The notes beneath the pieces were generated by a model. That model saw only the letters and a list, made by a program, of their open reading frames with translations. It searched no databases and had not been told where the DNA came from. From assembly GCA_014529385.2 (NCBI GenBank), contig CM043945.1, positions 92,188,112 to 92,252,111 of the forward strand: DNA of 64,000 bases. Reading direction: 5' to 3'. The DNA is from Adiantum capillus-veneris (Eukaryota > Streptophyta > Polypodiopsida > Polypodiales > Pteridaceae). This document shows, piece by piece, positions 35,741 to 47,479 of this stretch. The stretch's first letter is position 1. Each line of letters begins with the position of its first letter. A program made the position numbers and the translations under genes.

Positions 35741-37769
35741 TCAATTCTCTTCTATTTGGTCTATAGTGCATTGGGATACACCAACGTTGAACTCTTCTTC
35801 GTCTTCATTTTGACAATCATACAACCAAGTTGGCATTTCCTCCTCGTAGCAAGCACTTTCGATGTGATTCGATATCTTTTCGTTGCAAAACATATACACT
35901 AATTTTTCCGCTCTGTCTGCTAATAGTCTGTTGCGAATAGTGTTGTGAACATACTTGTACATACTCCAGTTTCTCTATGAACTTGAGTTTGCTGCACATT
36001 GTGCCAGTACTTTCATTGCAAGGGAACGTAAGGTAGAGTAATGCTCCCCACCATTCATCATCCACCACTTCCATGCAAGTTGCTCTTTTGCCATTACCTG
36101 TACAAAATCATTCGCAAAAGGACCTTCTTTTAATCTAAATGCACTCATTTCTTTGATGCAATCAATTCAATCTTGAACGTTGGAGTAGAACGTGTTGACC
36201 GCGTGATAGAAATCGCTTACCACCTCTGTATTGGACGGAGTGGACTATGAGCACTCTTCCACCTTGCATGACAATACTTGGCCAAAATTTTTTGATGTTT
36301 GTCAGAGAATGGTAGTCGCCACTCCTTCTTTACTATAAACACTTTCAGCTCTTCGAGATTTTCAAGACTCTGTTGGGCTGACCACTATGTCATCCACACT
36401 TTGCCCAAGTTTGGCGCCCTTTGATCAAGATTGCGGATTGCGAACATAACGGGCATCATTAAATGGTATGCATCCATTACACTCCTCCACCAAGCAGCCT
36501 CGTTTACATTGCCACGTAGATATGTAATTTTATCTTTCACTTTTTCTTTCTGCTCAAGTTGCCATTCATCAAAGGCCGCACAATTGAATGTGTCAATCAC
36601 AGCGCATTTATTGCGGAGAAGTGATTCCAAGGTATAAAAGTGTGTGCAGAACCGAGTTTCAACAGGAAGCTTCAACATCACTGACATGCGCATCCTATAC
36701 AAATCGAGCACTCTTTGTTGTTTCAAGATAAATTTCACAACCCGACGCGCTGTATCAATTATTTTGGTGAGCCATGTGGTTTCTTTGCTAGTGTACCAAT
36801 CTTTCAGCATCAAGTTTAAACTATGCGTATTACAACCATTGGTAAAAATGTGTGGAAAGCACTTCTTTATTAATTTACTGACGTTTTTATAATTCTTCGC
36901 GTTGTCCATGACTACTTAAACGACATGTTCATCATCAATTTCTTCAATTACATTAATCAAGACCAGAACTATCAATCCCCTTATAAATTTTTCTCCCCTT
37001 AGACAAACCAGCATTACATTGATCAGCGGTCTTCTTTGAACATTTGACCAACCATCACTAATAATCGTACATCCTGAAAGCGAAATATTTCCAAGTATTA
37101 TTTTGCCAAAACGCTCTTTGACTTCGATGTAACATTTGTCCAAGAAAACATTTCGTATCGTGTGATAAGGAGCTGAAAATCTTGGGCCAAACTCTTCCAA
37201 GCAACCTTCCAATGATTGCTGTCTACCATGACCAAAGCACTTCCAGTAAAGAATATTGCTTCGGCGTATGCAGTTTGTGCTTCTTCTAGAGACTGCATTC
37301 AAAAGCTTTGATGTAATGATTTTTGACGCATTTGACTAAGTCCACCTTCATTGTGACGCTTAAATGGAACACTGTCTGGAATTTTCTCTCTCTACGTAGG
37401 TTGTTCTCCAAGGTTAGTTGGCATCACTACAGGATCTGCGAAATTAATATTTGGCGCTGAGAACTCTTGACTCGAAGCCTCAGAGCTATAGATCTGTTGT
37501 CTTTTGCCACCCTTTTTGGCGAGCTCTTCTCTCAAACGCTTTGCAACTGCAGGTACCTGAGGATGTTCACATTTCTTATAACTCTTTTTAATGCTACCCA
37601 GAAAATGATCCCTAATATGTAATGCACCGCCTAATTTTGTTGTATGACAAAATTTACATTGCCATTCCATATATCGGCCGCATATATTGTGAGCATAATC
37701 CCACACTTTGTCAAGATCTTTTTTATTCTTTGGCTTCTTCGTACCACTTGTGCCTACATTTTGCTCCAT
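35741..37769 (-). pseudogene. hAT transposase with BED zinc finger (DUF659-type), broken
   Basis: It starts MEQNVGTSGTKK at 37769. A BED finger is at 37600-37700 (CKFCHTTKLGG, HIRDHF). The central region has MQSLEEAQTAYAEAIFFTGS and ISDGWSNVQRRPLINVMLV (first acidic residue), then VFMDNAKN and CNTHSLNLMLKDW. The hAT C-terminal dimerisation region at 35741-36070 reads GEHYSTLRSLAMKVLAQ, ERNWS-like RNWSMYKYVHNTIRNRL and AEKLVYMFCNEKI. Stops near 37390, 37306 and 36905 and frameshifts at 36380 and 36000 inactivate it. It converges with the kinase-RING gene. Confidence 0.9.
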
Positions 37770-38758
37770 TGCTTTTAAATTAAAATTGAAGACAAAAGAA
37801 CCAAATGTTCAGTTTTTGAAACATTTTTCTTATTTTCAATATATATTAAAACTTGAAACCATTCAATATGAAAGTAACCATGATGCACAATATGAGATTT
37901 TCAATGCACGCTAGTCAATCCACATATCGATCACCTATATTGTGAACAAACATATACATTGCAATACAGTCTATGCACGGCATAATATCTACAACAATGC
38001 TATGAATCTCTCAATGCAATTATTGTTATAATGAATATTTATATGTCCACTTTCATTTGCAAACAATAAGACACATCTAATTTCAATTGCTACAAAAAAA
38101 ACCGAAAGCAATAAAATATATGATTGGTCATTTCATGCACTGATAATCTATCATAATACATAATGCACTCTTTGTATTAACCAATGCATGAACTAACGCA
38201 AATAGATCTTCAATATAATCACTCAATTGAGGACTACTTGTACCCAGTGAAGGATTGTAGTCCCCCCATGCAACCAATTCAATATATAAAAGCTATCTTA
38301 ACCCAATTAAGGATTATAGCTCTTATATTGTGGAGTGACAAGTGTAAATCAACTCAAATCTATGATGAAAAAAATGCAAGACTTCAAGGATCTTTATATG
38401 CGCAGTACACTAGTACAGGACATCCGACCCTTGACTATCGACTCGTCATTTACATATGCTCATCTTCTAAAACCAATTACAGCCCTCATTTGGACCAATG
38501 GTTTCTTCGCAATGAGCATGACTATCCAAGTTTTTAGTTGTTTTGGTTTCGTACCTTTATGTCAGTAAACGAATTAAAAAAAGTTTAGAAGTGGTTACCA
38601 AATTAAGAATCACGTTCAGTCCAAAAAAAGGACATGTGACTCTATAACCTTAGATCAATTCATAAGGAGATGACTATACCCGGCACTCGGATACACTCCC
38701 CAAGGATTTGCTTAGCTAAAAGACCGCAGTTAGGACACTATTTACTATATATATTACT
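37770..38758. other. AT-rich noncoding region of element copy 2
   Basis: Lies upstream of the transposase start, between it and the right hairpin terminus. There is no gene, only short AT-rich frames. It probably contains the transposase promoter. Confidence 0.5.
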
Positions 38759-38823
38759 CCCGTCGGACTTTTTCATTTTTCCGACTGGCCCGTCGAGTAT
38801 CTGCAGAAGTCCGACGGGCCCCG
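38759..38823. repeat. hairpin-rich right terminus of element copy 2
   Basis: CCCGTCGGACTTTTTC pairs with AGAAGTCCGACGGG, with CCCGTCGAG in the loop. It resembles 32522-32605 both directly and inverted because each is itself a hairpin. Confidence 0.68.
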
Positions 38824-38879
38824 CTAGAAAAAATATAAACCCCGGAGGACTAACTGACTCTATGGGTTTTTGCAGGTCA

Positions 38880-40446
38880 TAATCAAAGTCACGTTAACAA
38901 GTAACATGATCACGTGATTTTCTTGTGTAAATACTAGAGTTATTGACGTAATCACACAGTCATGATTACGTTAATGAATCCTTTTCATAGAGTAAACTAC
39001 GAATATACATAAACCATGACGAGAATCTAGCAAAAATCCCGTAGAGTTTTCCTTGAAAACTGAGCAAAAATCAAAAATATCACCAAATATGCATGAAAAT
39101 AGATACTCAGTGTCTCAGTAGAAAAATCCACACATGACATACATAGCACTGCCAAACCCTGGCAAAACAGCTCACTCATGACCGAGAGGCTCTATGGATG
39201 TATATCTGTCCAAAAACACATGTAAACCTGCGAACCTGCTACCTACTTGTGAGCTATACCAAGCTCAAAATGTATCCACATAATGCATACATAGCATAAA
39301 ACTGCACAAGACCGTGTCAAAAGCCCTCTCAAATGCTCCACACAATCTTACATGAGCACTACATGTGCCGCATAATCCACACTGAAAATATTGTGCAACC
39401 TGTGAGCAAAACTGCTGGGAAACTGGGACGGACTACCTCATCAATTGGTAAACTCATCGATCGAAAATGCCGTCCAAGAGCCACCTGCGCTCGACAGAAA
39501 AACTTGCTTTGAAATAAGCCGTCGGAGCGAGATGTGGCGGTACGTGCCATCCAGGTCGAAAACTAGAGAATCATCGAAGTCAGAACGCCGTGGAGAGTAC
39601 GTCGCAGCCGGGACACTCAGGATGGGACTAGATGAGAGTCGATACCACTCTCGCTCTATGGTCTCTTCTTGTGCGGGCTCGAAAAATCGTCGTCGATGTC
39701 GTCTTCCGTCGTCGAACGGAAGTACGCTAATAGAATAGCCACTGATCGGTGTCAAAACCAATGCACTGAGCCGTCAATGCTCAAAATCGGTGTTTAGCCG
39801 TCGTTGCTGAGTTGTAGACGAAAATCGTCGAGAGTCGATGTCGTAAAGCGTGTCGCCAAAACGGAACTGCCAAATCAGTGTCAAAAATTGATGTTGAGGC
39901 CGCCTCCCGTCACCGGACGGGAGTCTCCGATGCCAAGGAGAATGCTGAAATCAAACCGATGTCGGATGATGCCCGGGCTTACTTGCCACTTGTATCCGCA
40001 CACGCCTATGTATGTGTGCGTGAGCGCACACCAAGAGTGCTCTCTCTTGACCCCTCACTTGCTCCCTCTCGGCTTGCAAAACCTTCAAGGCTATTGACCT
40101 TCTCAGTGCTATCGAGGTTTGCTTTGCTTGCTCAAATGCAAGCTTTAATGGCTCACCTGATTCCCTTGGTCTTGCCTGATCAATGCTCGATGTCGAGTTG
40201 CTACCTTTGCTTGGCCTCGCACTCACCAAAATTCGACAATCTGCTGATGCTCACTACTACTCAAGAGGCCTTCAAGCTTTTTTTTTTCTTGCAGTTGCTC
40301 GGCTGGCTTGCATTCCTAAGCTTTTGCACTCCTACACACATTGAGCTTCTACTCCTTGCACTCCAAGCCTTCAAGGCTTTCTCAAGCTTGCCTTTGATTT
40401 CGAGCTCAATGCTCTCCCGAGCTCTTGCTACTCAAAACCTGCAGAT
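38880..40446. other. unrecognised stretch, CGTCG-rich in the middle
   Basis: No gene is supported. From 39430 to 39930 the sequence is rich in GTCG/CGTCG words. A leucine-rich plus-strand frame of 197 codons (39878-40471) has no domain and a repetitive AAGCCTTCAAGGCT-type makeup, so it is not called as a gene. The region is possibly part of the retrotransposon whose LTR-like end is at 40691-40997. Confidence 0.4.
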
Positions 40447-40647
40447 CTACTTCCTACTCTCGAATCTGTGAGAATCCGCCACCAGATCCCCTCCAAGCCA
40501 AGAGGGGTTGCACATGTCATGGGAAAGCCAAGCCCCGAGATCCACTCCGATGCGGTTTTGCCTTGTCAGATCTGCCACCGCGAAGCTCACGTTTGAGCTC
40601 CCAGCTACGCCATAGCCGGCGAGCTCCGTCGCTTCATAATCGGCCAT
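40447..40647 (-). CDS. short ORF after putative primer site, unknown
   Basis: This 66-codon frame starts MADYEATELAGYG about 30 bp downstream of a tRNA-Met-like primer site and ends DSHRFESRK. Its position is that of a Gag start in an LTR retrotransposon, but no Gag motif is visible. The element may be a small non-autonomous retrotransposon, or this may be chance. Confidence 0.3.
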   Translation of the reverse strand: MADYEATELAGYGVAGSSNVSFAVADLTRQNRIGVDLGAWLSHDMCNPSWLGGDLVADSHRFESRK

Positions 40648-40673
40648 AGGGAAGCCGTCGTACGCGCCAAGCC

Positions 40674-40690
40674 GTAGCTCTAACACCACT
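40674..40690 (-). other. tRNA-Met-like primer binding site
   Basis: The minus strand reads TGGTGTTAGAGCTACGG, close to the plant copia consensus TGGTATCAGAGC and directly inside the putative LTR end. Confidence 0.55.
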
Positions 40691-40997
40691 TGTGAGTGCA
40701 CATATGTGCGGATGTGTGCGTGCGTGCGTGGTGCAGTGCGATGCGTAAGGGGAAGGGGAGAAGCACAAAATGTTGTTGGTGCAGCAACCTCTAGAAGTGT
40801 AGTGAGTGAGGAGCTCCTTATTCTTTGAAGAATAAGGGTATGTACATACAGTGGGCGGGCGTTCCGTCGCAGGCAAACGCGCAATCCCTTTACCCCAACA
40901 TCTCTCTCTCTCTCCCATATGAGGAGTCCCATGGAGGAACCTAACAGAGATCGGGACATGGCAGTGGGCTCTTGCTTGTTTAGCAGCAGGTCCAACA
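40691..40997 (-). repeat. putative LTR of a small or decayed retrotransposon
   Basis: On the minus strand it starts TGTTGGACC (40997) and ends GTGCACTCACA (40691), followed by the primer-site-like sequence. The start is uncertain: an internal TGTTGG...CCAACA pair could give a 224-bp unit at 40774-40997 instead. No partner LTR was found. Confidence 0.4.
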
Positions 40998-43900
40998 GAG
41001 GCAAGGCCGTGGGGGAAATCCCCCTTGCATGCACAAGGTGCGGAGGTGACTTGCATGAAACCCTTTGCAGGTGGGCTCGCTAAGTTTGTGACGGCAAGAG
41101 GAACAGTATTCATCACTGCAACGTGGGGAGAGGCCGCCTATAACGGATGTCCTTACTCCTTCGGCTATGCTCTACTTTATCAATGCCATGGTTCTCCTTT
41201 GTTTGTTCAAACTCGTCCGCCCTTTGGGGCTTGGGTAGTTGGCCATCCCCTTTCAAGGAGGCCTTTTCCACCCACCTACAGCAATATGTAACCCCCCTCT
41301 ACCCTATTGCACTTGCCATGGGCAAGCGGGCATTACTTCGTCGACAAGGATGGCAAAAGCGGGTGGCCAAATCAAATAAATTTCTATAATGTCTCAGAAA
41401 TTGCAGAGATATTGAGCAATACAATTGGAGAAGCTCATGCAAGGTAAGCCATGAAGGGCAGCAAGGAGGGCGTGCAAGGCATGCAAGGGATGCCTAGCCA
41501 CGGCCAAGGCAAAACATGCATGCTGTTGATACCATATTTGGCAAATCGAGGAATTGATGAGGGGTTTGACGGAAGTCGGCAAGGCCAGAGTACAGAACTT
41601 TTAGAAGTACAATTGAGGAATATGCAAGGTAATCTTCTTGGTTATAATAAGCATGCAACAAGGGATTAATCCAAGGATACGACCTCAAGAATATGACAAG
41701 GACCGTTTCACTGACCGCTTTAAGCAATCTAGATGAGGACACGATTCTCTAACAGGAAAAAAAAATTGAGTTTCCAGATGCTATCCAAAGGAGTTCGACA
41801 TTGGCAAGGCTATGAGCCAATACATCGGATTTGTTGATGCTATGACATACATTACCATAAGAATCAGTAAGCAAGTTGATTTTAACGTTTTAAAATAATA
41901 TTTCATATAATTTTGTAGATCTATCTGCATTCCAAGCACGAAAGCAAAGGTCGCCTCTATTCGGTAAGTATCTTTAATTAGGTAAACATCCAAAGTTGGG
42001 CTACTACGCTATATCATGCAAAGGCATGGAAACTTGGTGATCTTCTAGTATATCAAGGGGACTATTTCTAGACATGATACTACTGCAAGAAGAAACTCCT
42101 CCAAAGGTAAGGAGCACTATGGAGTTTTTTTAAATCAATTGCGTAAGACGCGCAATGACTATGAGTTGCAATCGAGACGAAAAAGTCCTCATACCACTTT
42201 TTAAAGCTTGAGAAGCCCCCAAGGGTTTCTCTATGTTGTATTCTAGATTAAGAATTTTGTTAGGATATGGCTCCTAGGCAAACTATTTTAACACATCCGT
42301 TGATCAAGACAAATCTATATGTTCAAAGACAACATTAATCAAGCCAAGCAAGTATCAGACTTTTCTTTCTTTTCAATACATTGTACAAATTGGACAAGAT
42401 CGATTATATGTGAATGCTCGACAAGGTCGACTTTCTCTTGCTATCGCATTGTAAATTGGCTAAGAGCACCAAAACTCCATGAGTACTTATGTGAAGCAAG
42501 GCTTCCGTTTCGACATTTGGCATCGAGGTTTCCAAAGCTTGGAATATGCTATTAGCAAAGAACTTGCGAGAACTTGCACAGATGTCTACAAGTTTTTCAA
42601 TCACAAGAGTGTATATGATACATATGCTCACACTCAAGCAGTACTTACGGCTATGAGCCAAACTTGAGTGAGGTGCTTACTTATGAATTACCAAAAACTT
42701 GGCCACAAATGGACGACAAGGGTCATAAATTTCAAGTGATGCTTATGTCTTCTATAATCAAACCTTTCATTTGAAAAAACATTTCTCAACTGGTGCAAAG
42801 CAAAGTGCTTTGTCAAACTTTACGCAAAGCAAAACTTCTTTTATGTGCCGAGGTATTATTGATTGACTTCAGATCAATGATAATGGCGCACATCTTTGGC
42901 ACTACGTGCATATAAGCTCACAATTTAAGCAACGACACATTGTGATGTATCCATGACAATATAATCATACAAGGCACGTATACCAAGGGCTCACATGGTT
43001 GAAACTTTCATTGAAGCCAAGGGCTTATTACTTTCGATATGTATGCATGGCGTACTAGTACAATGGACGTACTACACCCCATCATTGTATACGCTTTTGC
43101 TATAAAACCCAACATTGACTCTTATTTTGTTCGCTAATTAGCTAACACCTATAATCAAAATTGTTCAAACCAAAAAGCACCAATGATTTTCACTGAATCA
43201 TTGTTGAATAAGATTGCTAAAAACAACACACTTCCGTCCCACAAGTATTAGCATTTTTTGCTTTCAGAAATAAAAACTAATGACGCCAAAGCGACCCCAT
43301 AGACTCAAGTACAATGGTCGTGGCACACCCAAGTACACCGTCATTCTTTTCCTCCACTCCAATGTGCCACAAAAAAGGCTAGTCAACCATGCCTCTTACA
43401 GGCCGAGAAAGCTAATGGGTATTGACTTATACCTGATGTTAATGCCATTGTAGATTGCTGCTTGCTGTCCCAAAATAAGATTCATGATCCAACCATTTAA
43501 GTCCTGAGACCATCTCTAGAGTCGGCGAATATTAGTGAAAGCTTTGAATAATAGAATATATTTGCCAAGGAGAAAAAGGAATGAAGGGACTCATCCTAAG
43601 AAAGAATGTCCAAAATCAAATATGAGATCATTGAGATGTACTCAAATTGTTCTTGGATAGCACATGATCAAAAAAATCAAACTCCAAAGTGACCTCTAAA
43701 GAGCATCAGAACCTTTCATTCCAAAATTTTCACACTTAGAAGTAAGGCAAATACTGCACAGATGTCTTCAACTTACTATCATTGTCTGAGCAAAGAACAG
43801 CCGATTACGAGTCAACAAAACTGTTTCCCAATATCACAGCTGAATTAGTTTCTACACTTACAACCTTGTATATAGAACCAGCAAGTTTCTTCATGAAAAG

Positions 43901-44241
43901 TTGGCTACCTGGTTTATTGGAACATTTTTGAAGTGCCACTAGGTATACAGGCCTCAAAAGCAACCAAAAAGAAGCAAAAAAAATCAATGAAAGAGCAGCA
44001 TGTAAAATGCCCACAGCTTGGCCACCTTCACAAGAGCTCTTCAATAGAATTTAACTTACATGGAACACTACAGGGTATGTTAACTATACAATCACCGCAT
44101 AACCCAGACATTGGGCAACTTGCAGCAAGCCCCATGTCAAAGGTGTTAATATATAGCTCTTAATACACTCGTCGCTGAAGGCTTGTCCTCTCTCCTCATG
44201 AACGATGAGACTAGCTGCCCAACAATGGACCTTGACTAAAT
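40998..44241. other. long stretch without a recognised gene
   Basis: Contains only short frames with no recognisable domain, for example a 62-codon frame at 42479-42667 starting MSTYVKQGFRF. There are repeated GCAAGG/GGCAAGGC words at 41440-41590. The final 500 bp probably include the 3' untranslated region and downstream DNA of the DUF1664 gene. Confidence 0.4.
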
Positions 44242-45795
44242 CTATGTTTTAGAATTCGGCGGCCTGTAAAAATTTTAAGATCAGTTTCAAACATACACAG
44301 TTCTCAAACTTGAAGAAAAACCAACACACAAGTCTTTCTCGAATAATACCTTGGGAGACCTGTTGAAGTATTTGTAAAGGTTCTCTGCAGACTTGGACTC
44401 GGAGCTAAACTACTCGCACCTTCATCCTGCCCTTGACTCGTAAGATCGGTGTTCATTTCTAGGGACTGCAATGCATGGGATATGGAATGCAACTCCTGCA
44501 GGTGGCAAAAAAAATGTCATATAATCATGCTTTTGAGCACAACGTTCATTTTCTCAACTAAACTAACTACCTTCAGTCCTGTACTTCCAAATGTAGATGC
44601 AGAGCGCTCAAGACGAGGTCTGCGAAAACCGCCCTAAACAGAAACCCCACCAGACAAGAGTAAGCAAGCAGCATAATCCAAACAAACATGAGCTAAGTAG
44701 CTCAACAAGTTTGCCTCCTAATACCTGCAAGGTGGGATTTTGTTGAGGAGCTTGCATTCCCTCCACAAAGTTACATAAATATATTACACCAGTATTGGCG
44801 ATGTCCTGTTTTGTATCCAAAGTCATAAGCACAGTAATCCTTTGTAATATCTTATTCATACGCACAGACCTTGGATATAAACATTTCACACATTACCTGC
44901 TTGTTTTCAATACTATCAATCTTAACACCCTGTCAAAGAAACAATGTCAACGTAAAAGACTGGAACGTGGTTAAGGCTATGGCTGATGCAAAGAAAAACC
45001 CTTACCAGAGTCTGAACAATCCGTTGTACTGTCTCAATCTCAAGGCCATATCTTGCAATATCCCCTCGTAGGTTACCCACCTGCACAATAGAAAAACAGT
45101 GTCAATGTGCATGCAAACGTAGGTAATCATTACTTTGCAAAAATTAAACCTAGGCAACAAAACCCTGTTTCGCTTTAATGTTATAGCCAAACCAGCAAAG
45201 AAGGCGACTCGCACACCAGTTTTGTTGCATACCTCGTCTTTCAAGTCTATTTGAAGTTCCTTATTTTCATCCAAATTGCTAGAAAGCTTGTCAATTCTAG
45301 TGTTCAAATGCCTTTTGCTTGCCTATACCAAAAAAATATATAATCTCGCAAAACCATATTTGGGGAGAGTGCAATGTAGTAACTCAAATTCATCACTTAC
45401 AGAAAGTGCACTTGTGACTTGTTCTAGCTGTTTTGAAACAGTTGATATTGCTTCTGACATGCTATGCCTTGTTACATACATAAGATCTGAGAAAGATAAG
45501 CCCTGAAAAAAGAAAAATCCTTCCACTATGTGTGATTAGGGGGCTCAAAAAGCATTTTTATCAATAGATCGGGACCAAAAGTAATATAGATGCTCACCCG
45601 CCAACGCATATAGCCATACCCTGCAGCACTAACAACCAATGCCGGGACCCCAACACAGACGACAAGACCTGCCCATTTCCAGAATACAATTGATTTGTTA
45701 TCTCTGTCCCACGTCCACTTTTGCTGAATAATGACGAGACTTCGGCCAGTCAAAGCAGAAATATGCATATCAGGTGTGATCAAGGAAACAGTTTC
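44242..45795 (-). CDS. DUF1664-family membrane/coiled-coil protein gene (multi-exon, 5' exons not found)
   Basis: Nine exons can be threaded on the minus strand with GT...AG borders and matching phases. They are 45795-45598, 45502-45401, 45322-45233, 45080-45006, 44929-44897, 44805-44725, 44633-44571, 44495-44350 and 44263-44242 (stop TAG). The product has a hydrophobic segment (FWKWAGLVVCVGVPALVVSA), then GYGYMRWRGLSFSDLMYVTR, MSEAISTVSKQLEQVTSALS and KRHLNTRIDKLSSNLDE. VGNLRGDIARYGLEIETVQ, GVKIDSIENKQ and DIANTGVIYLCNFVEGMQ follow, the order seen in plant DUF1664 proteins: one membrane helix followed by a coiled coil. Molecular function is not established for the family. The first exon border is weak, and the usual N-terminus was not found upstream. 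This is the one convincing host gene in the window. Confidence 0.85.
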
Positions 45796-45799
45796 CTGT

Positions 45800-47470
45800 T
45801 ACTCAAGCTTTCAATATGCAAGCAGCTTCTCTCCAATGTCTCAATGCTTGCATTACCAAACCCGATTGCAGTACTAAACGATTCGCCCAAGACAACATAA
45901 GTTTAGATCCCTTCCCTTAATCTAGTTTGAAGGTTAAGTCTGAGCTTCGAAGGTTTTAAAAAAGTGAAATGCAAATCTATCTTATACTGTAGACTTATTC
46001 TTGCATCACTACAATAGAAAACCTCAAAACCACATCAACAGGATGATTTATGCAAACTGTTTGCGAAACATGAGTGCAAAATCACAACTATATCTACAAA
46101 ATGTCATGTCATTTCATACCATTTGGGACAAATCAAGCCTATATATCAAGTGGCTACTCTTGCAGTAAGAGGCCAAAATATAAGAGCCAACACAGTACTA
46201 TTCTCACAGCCAACAAGCCCTGCCTCAGGCCAACGTTTTCCATGACAGTCCCCATCTTTTAAATTGGTGGTGGATCTCTTTTTGCAATGGTCACAAAAAA
46301 ATCTCCCCCACGAGCTGTAGTTTAGAATGTCACATCGCCAGCAAGGGTGCTTGTCAAGTCCCTAGGGCACACCTAAGAAGGCTCGATTTCTTTCTGAGCC
46401 CCTTGATGATAGCTGGAATGCTGCTCTCTGCAGCATTCATTACAGCCCACGTCCTGGCTGCTACTAAACATCTTCCTGCCCGGCTTTGGTCTGCAATTTA
46501 GCAGCCTCTACAGGGCAATCATTGCGCCACAGGTGCAGCAGCATCCTTCTCCTTGTACTGGACACTATGGGCAGGCCCATCTGGGCATCCAAGGGCTGCC
46601 TCCCGGTCATTTCCTCGGAACCAGCCTGAAGATATATACCAATTTCCCTCAGGTCGGTTACCTGCAGTCCATACCTCTCTTTTGTGGGCCTGTGGAATCT
46701 TCTTGGACTGCTATGTGGCAAAACATTCTAGGCGGTTTAAACCGCAGCGGGAGGCAGCCACCCTATTTGGGCATTTGCCATAAGTGCCACATGGCACCCA
46801 TGCATATTCACTGGGCAACTGCTGCCTAGGCCGGCCCCTCTCCCACATGCTGATAGGCTGATAGCCAATAGGCCCCAGTATTTCCAACTGGCACTTCTCT
46901 ATTAGAGAAATTACAAGCGGAGGTCTCTTGGGCTGCTACACTGACTCCTCACAGATGGGCTGCTACACTGAACCCTCATAGATGTTTTGATGCACCAAAT
47001 TCATCTTTCCAACAATCAATATCACCCCTGCCGCTAAATAGAGATAAAATGTTGCAGACATTCCATCGCATACAATTTGAAAGAGTACATATCACTAGTC
47101 CAACCACTTCAATCACACATTCTGGAATTCCAGCCATAACATCACATATCATGGTGATCTATGTGCATATCATGTAACAATCACCAAACATAGTACCCTC
47201 AGCACATTGGAACCCCCAAAATGTCGAGTAAAATGGTTGACTCTATCTCTCTGTTGTTGATCTAAGACAAAGGAGTGGAATTGCTCCTCTCCTGTGGAGC
47301 ACACACCGCACAAGACTCAAACCAGAAAAATCAACATGCACTTTTGGAATGGTCGCAGCCAAACCAAAAGTCACAGGGTAAAGCTCTAACAACCAAGGAC
47401 TATCTGCCAAGTCATCCTCCTATGTCCACTTAACATCAAGAGAGGGTAGTTCCTGAACTTGCCCAAAGTA
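45800..47470. other. region upstream of DUF1664 exons, no clear gene
   Basis: May hold introns and 5' exons of the DUF1664 gene, but I could not identify the expected N-terminal hydrophobic exon. A GC-richer island at 46300-46900 has open frames on both strands without recognisable domains; it may be a small transposable element. Confidence 0.4.
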
Positions 47471-47479
47471 TTTTCAAGC

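Larger units (their letters stand above)
32520..38830. mobile_element. hAT-type element with convergent kinase-RING gene, copy 2
   Basis: This 6.3-kb unit is bounded by similar hairpin-rich inverted repeats at 32522-32605 and 38759-38823. Inside are a GA tract, a conserved subterminal segment, a plus-strand kinase-RING gene remnant (33745-35543) and a convergent minus-strand hAT transposase remnant (35741-37769). It is the inverted counterpart of 11645-19625 and keeps the BED-finger 5' end that copy 1 lacks. I found no convincing 8-bp target duplication, so the outer borders are approximate. Confidence 0.72.

Noticed and set aside
32520-38830. An 8-bp target duplication flanking the hAT copy
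   Set aside because: I compared bases outside the hairpins and found no convincing match, so the insertion borders are stated as approximate.
39878-40471. 197-codon leucine-rich plus-strand frame that looks like a membrane protein
   Set aside because: Hydrophobicity comes from repeated CTT/CTC/TTG words; no start context or family resemblance, and the minus strand is also partly open.
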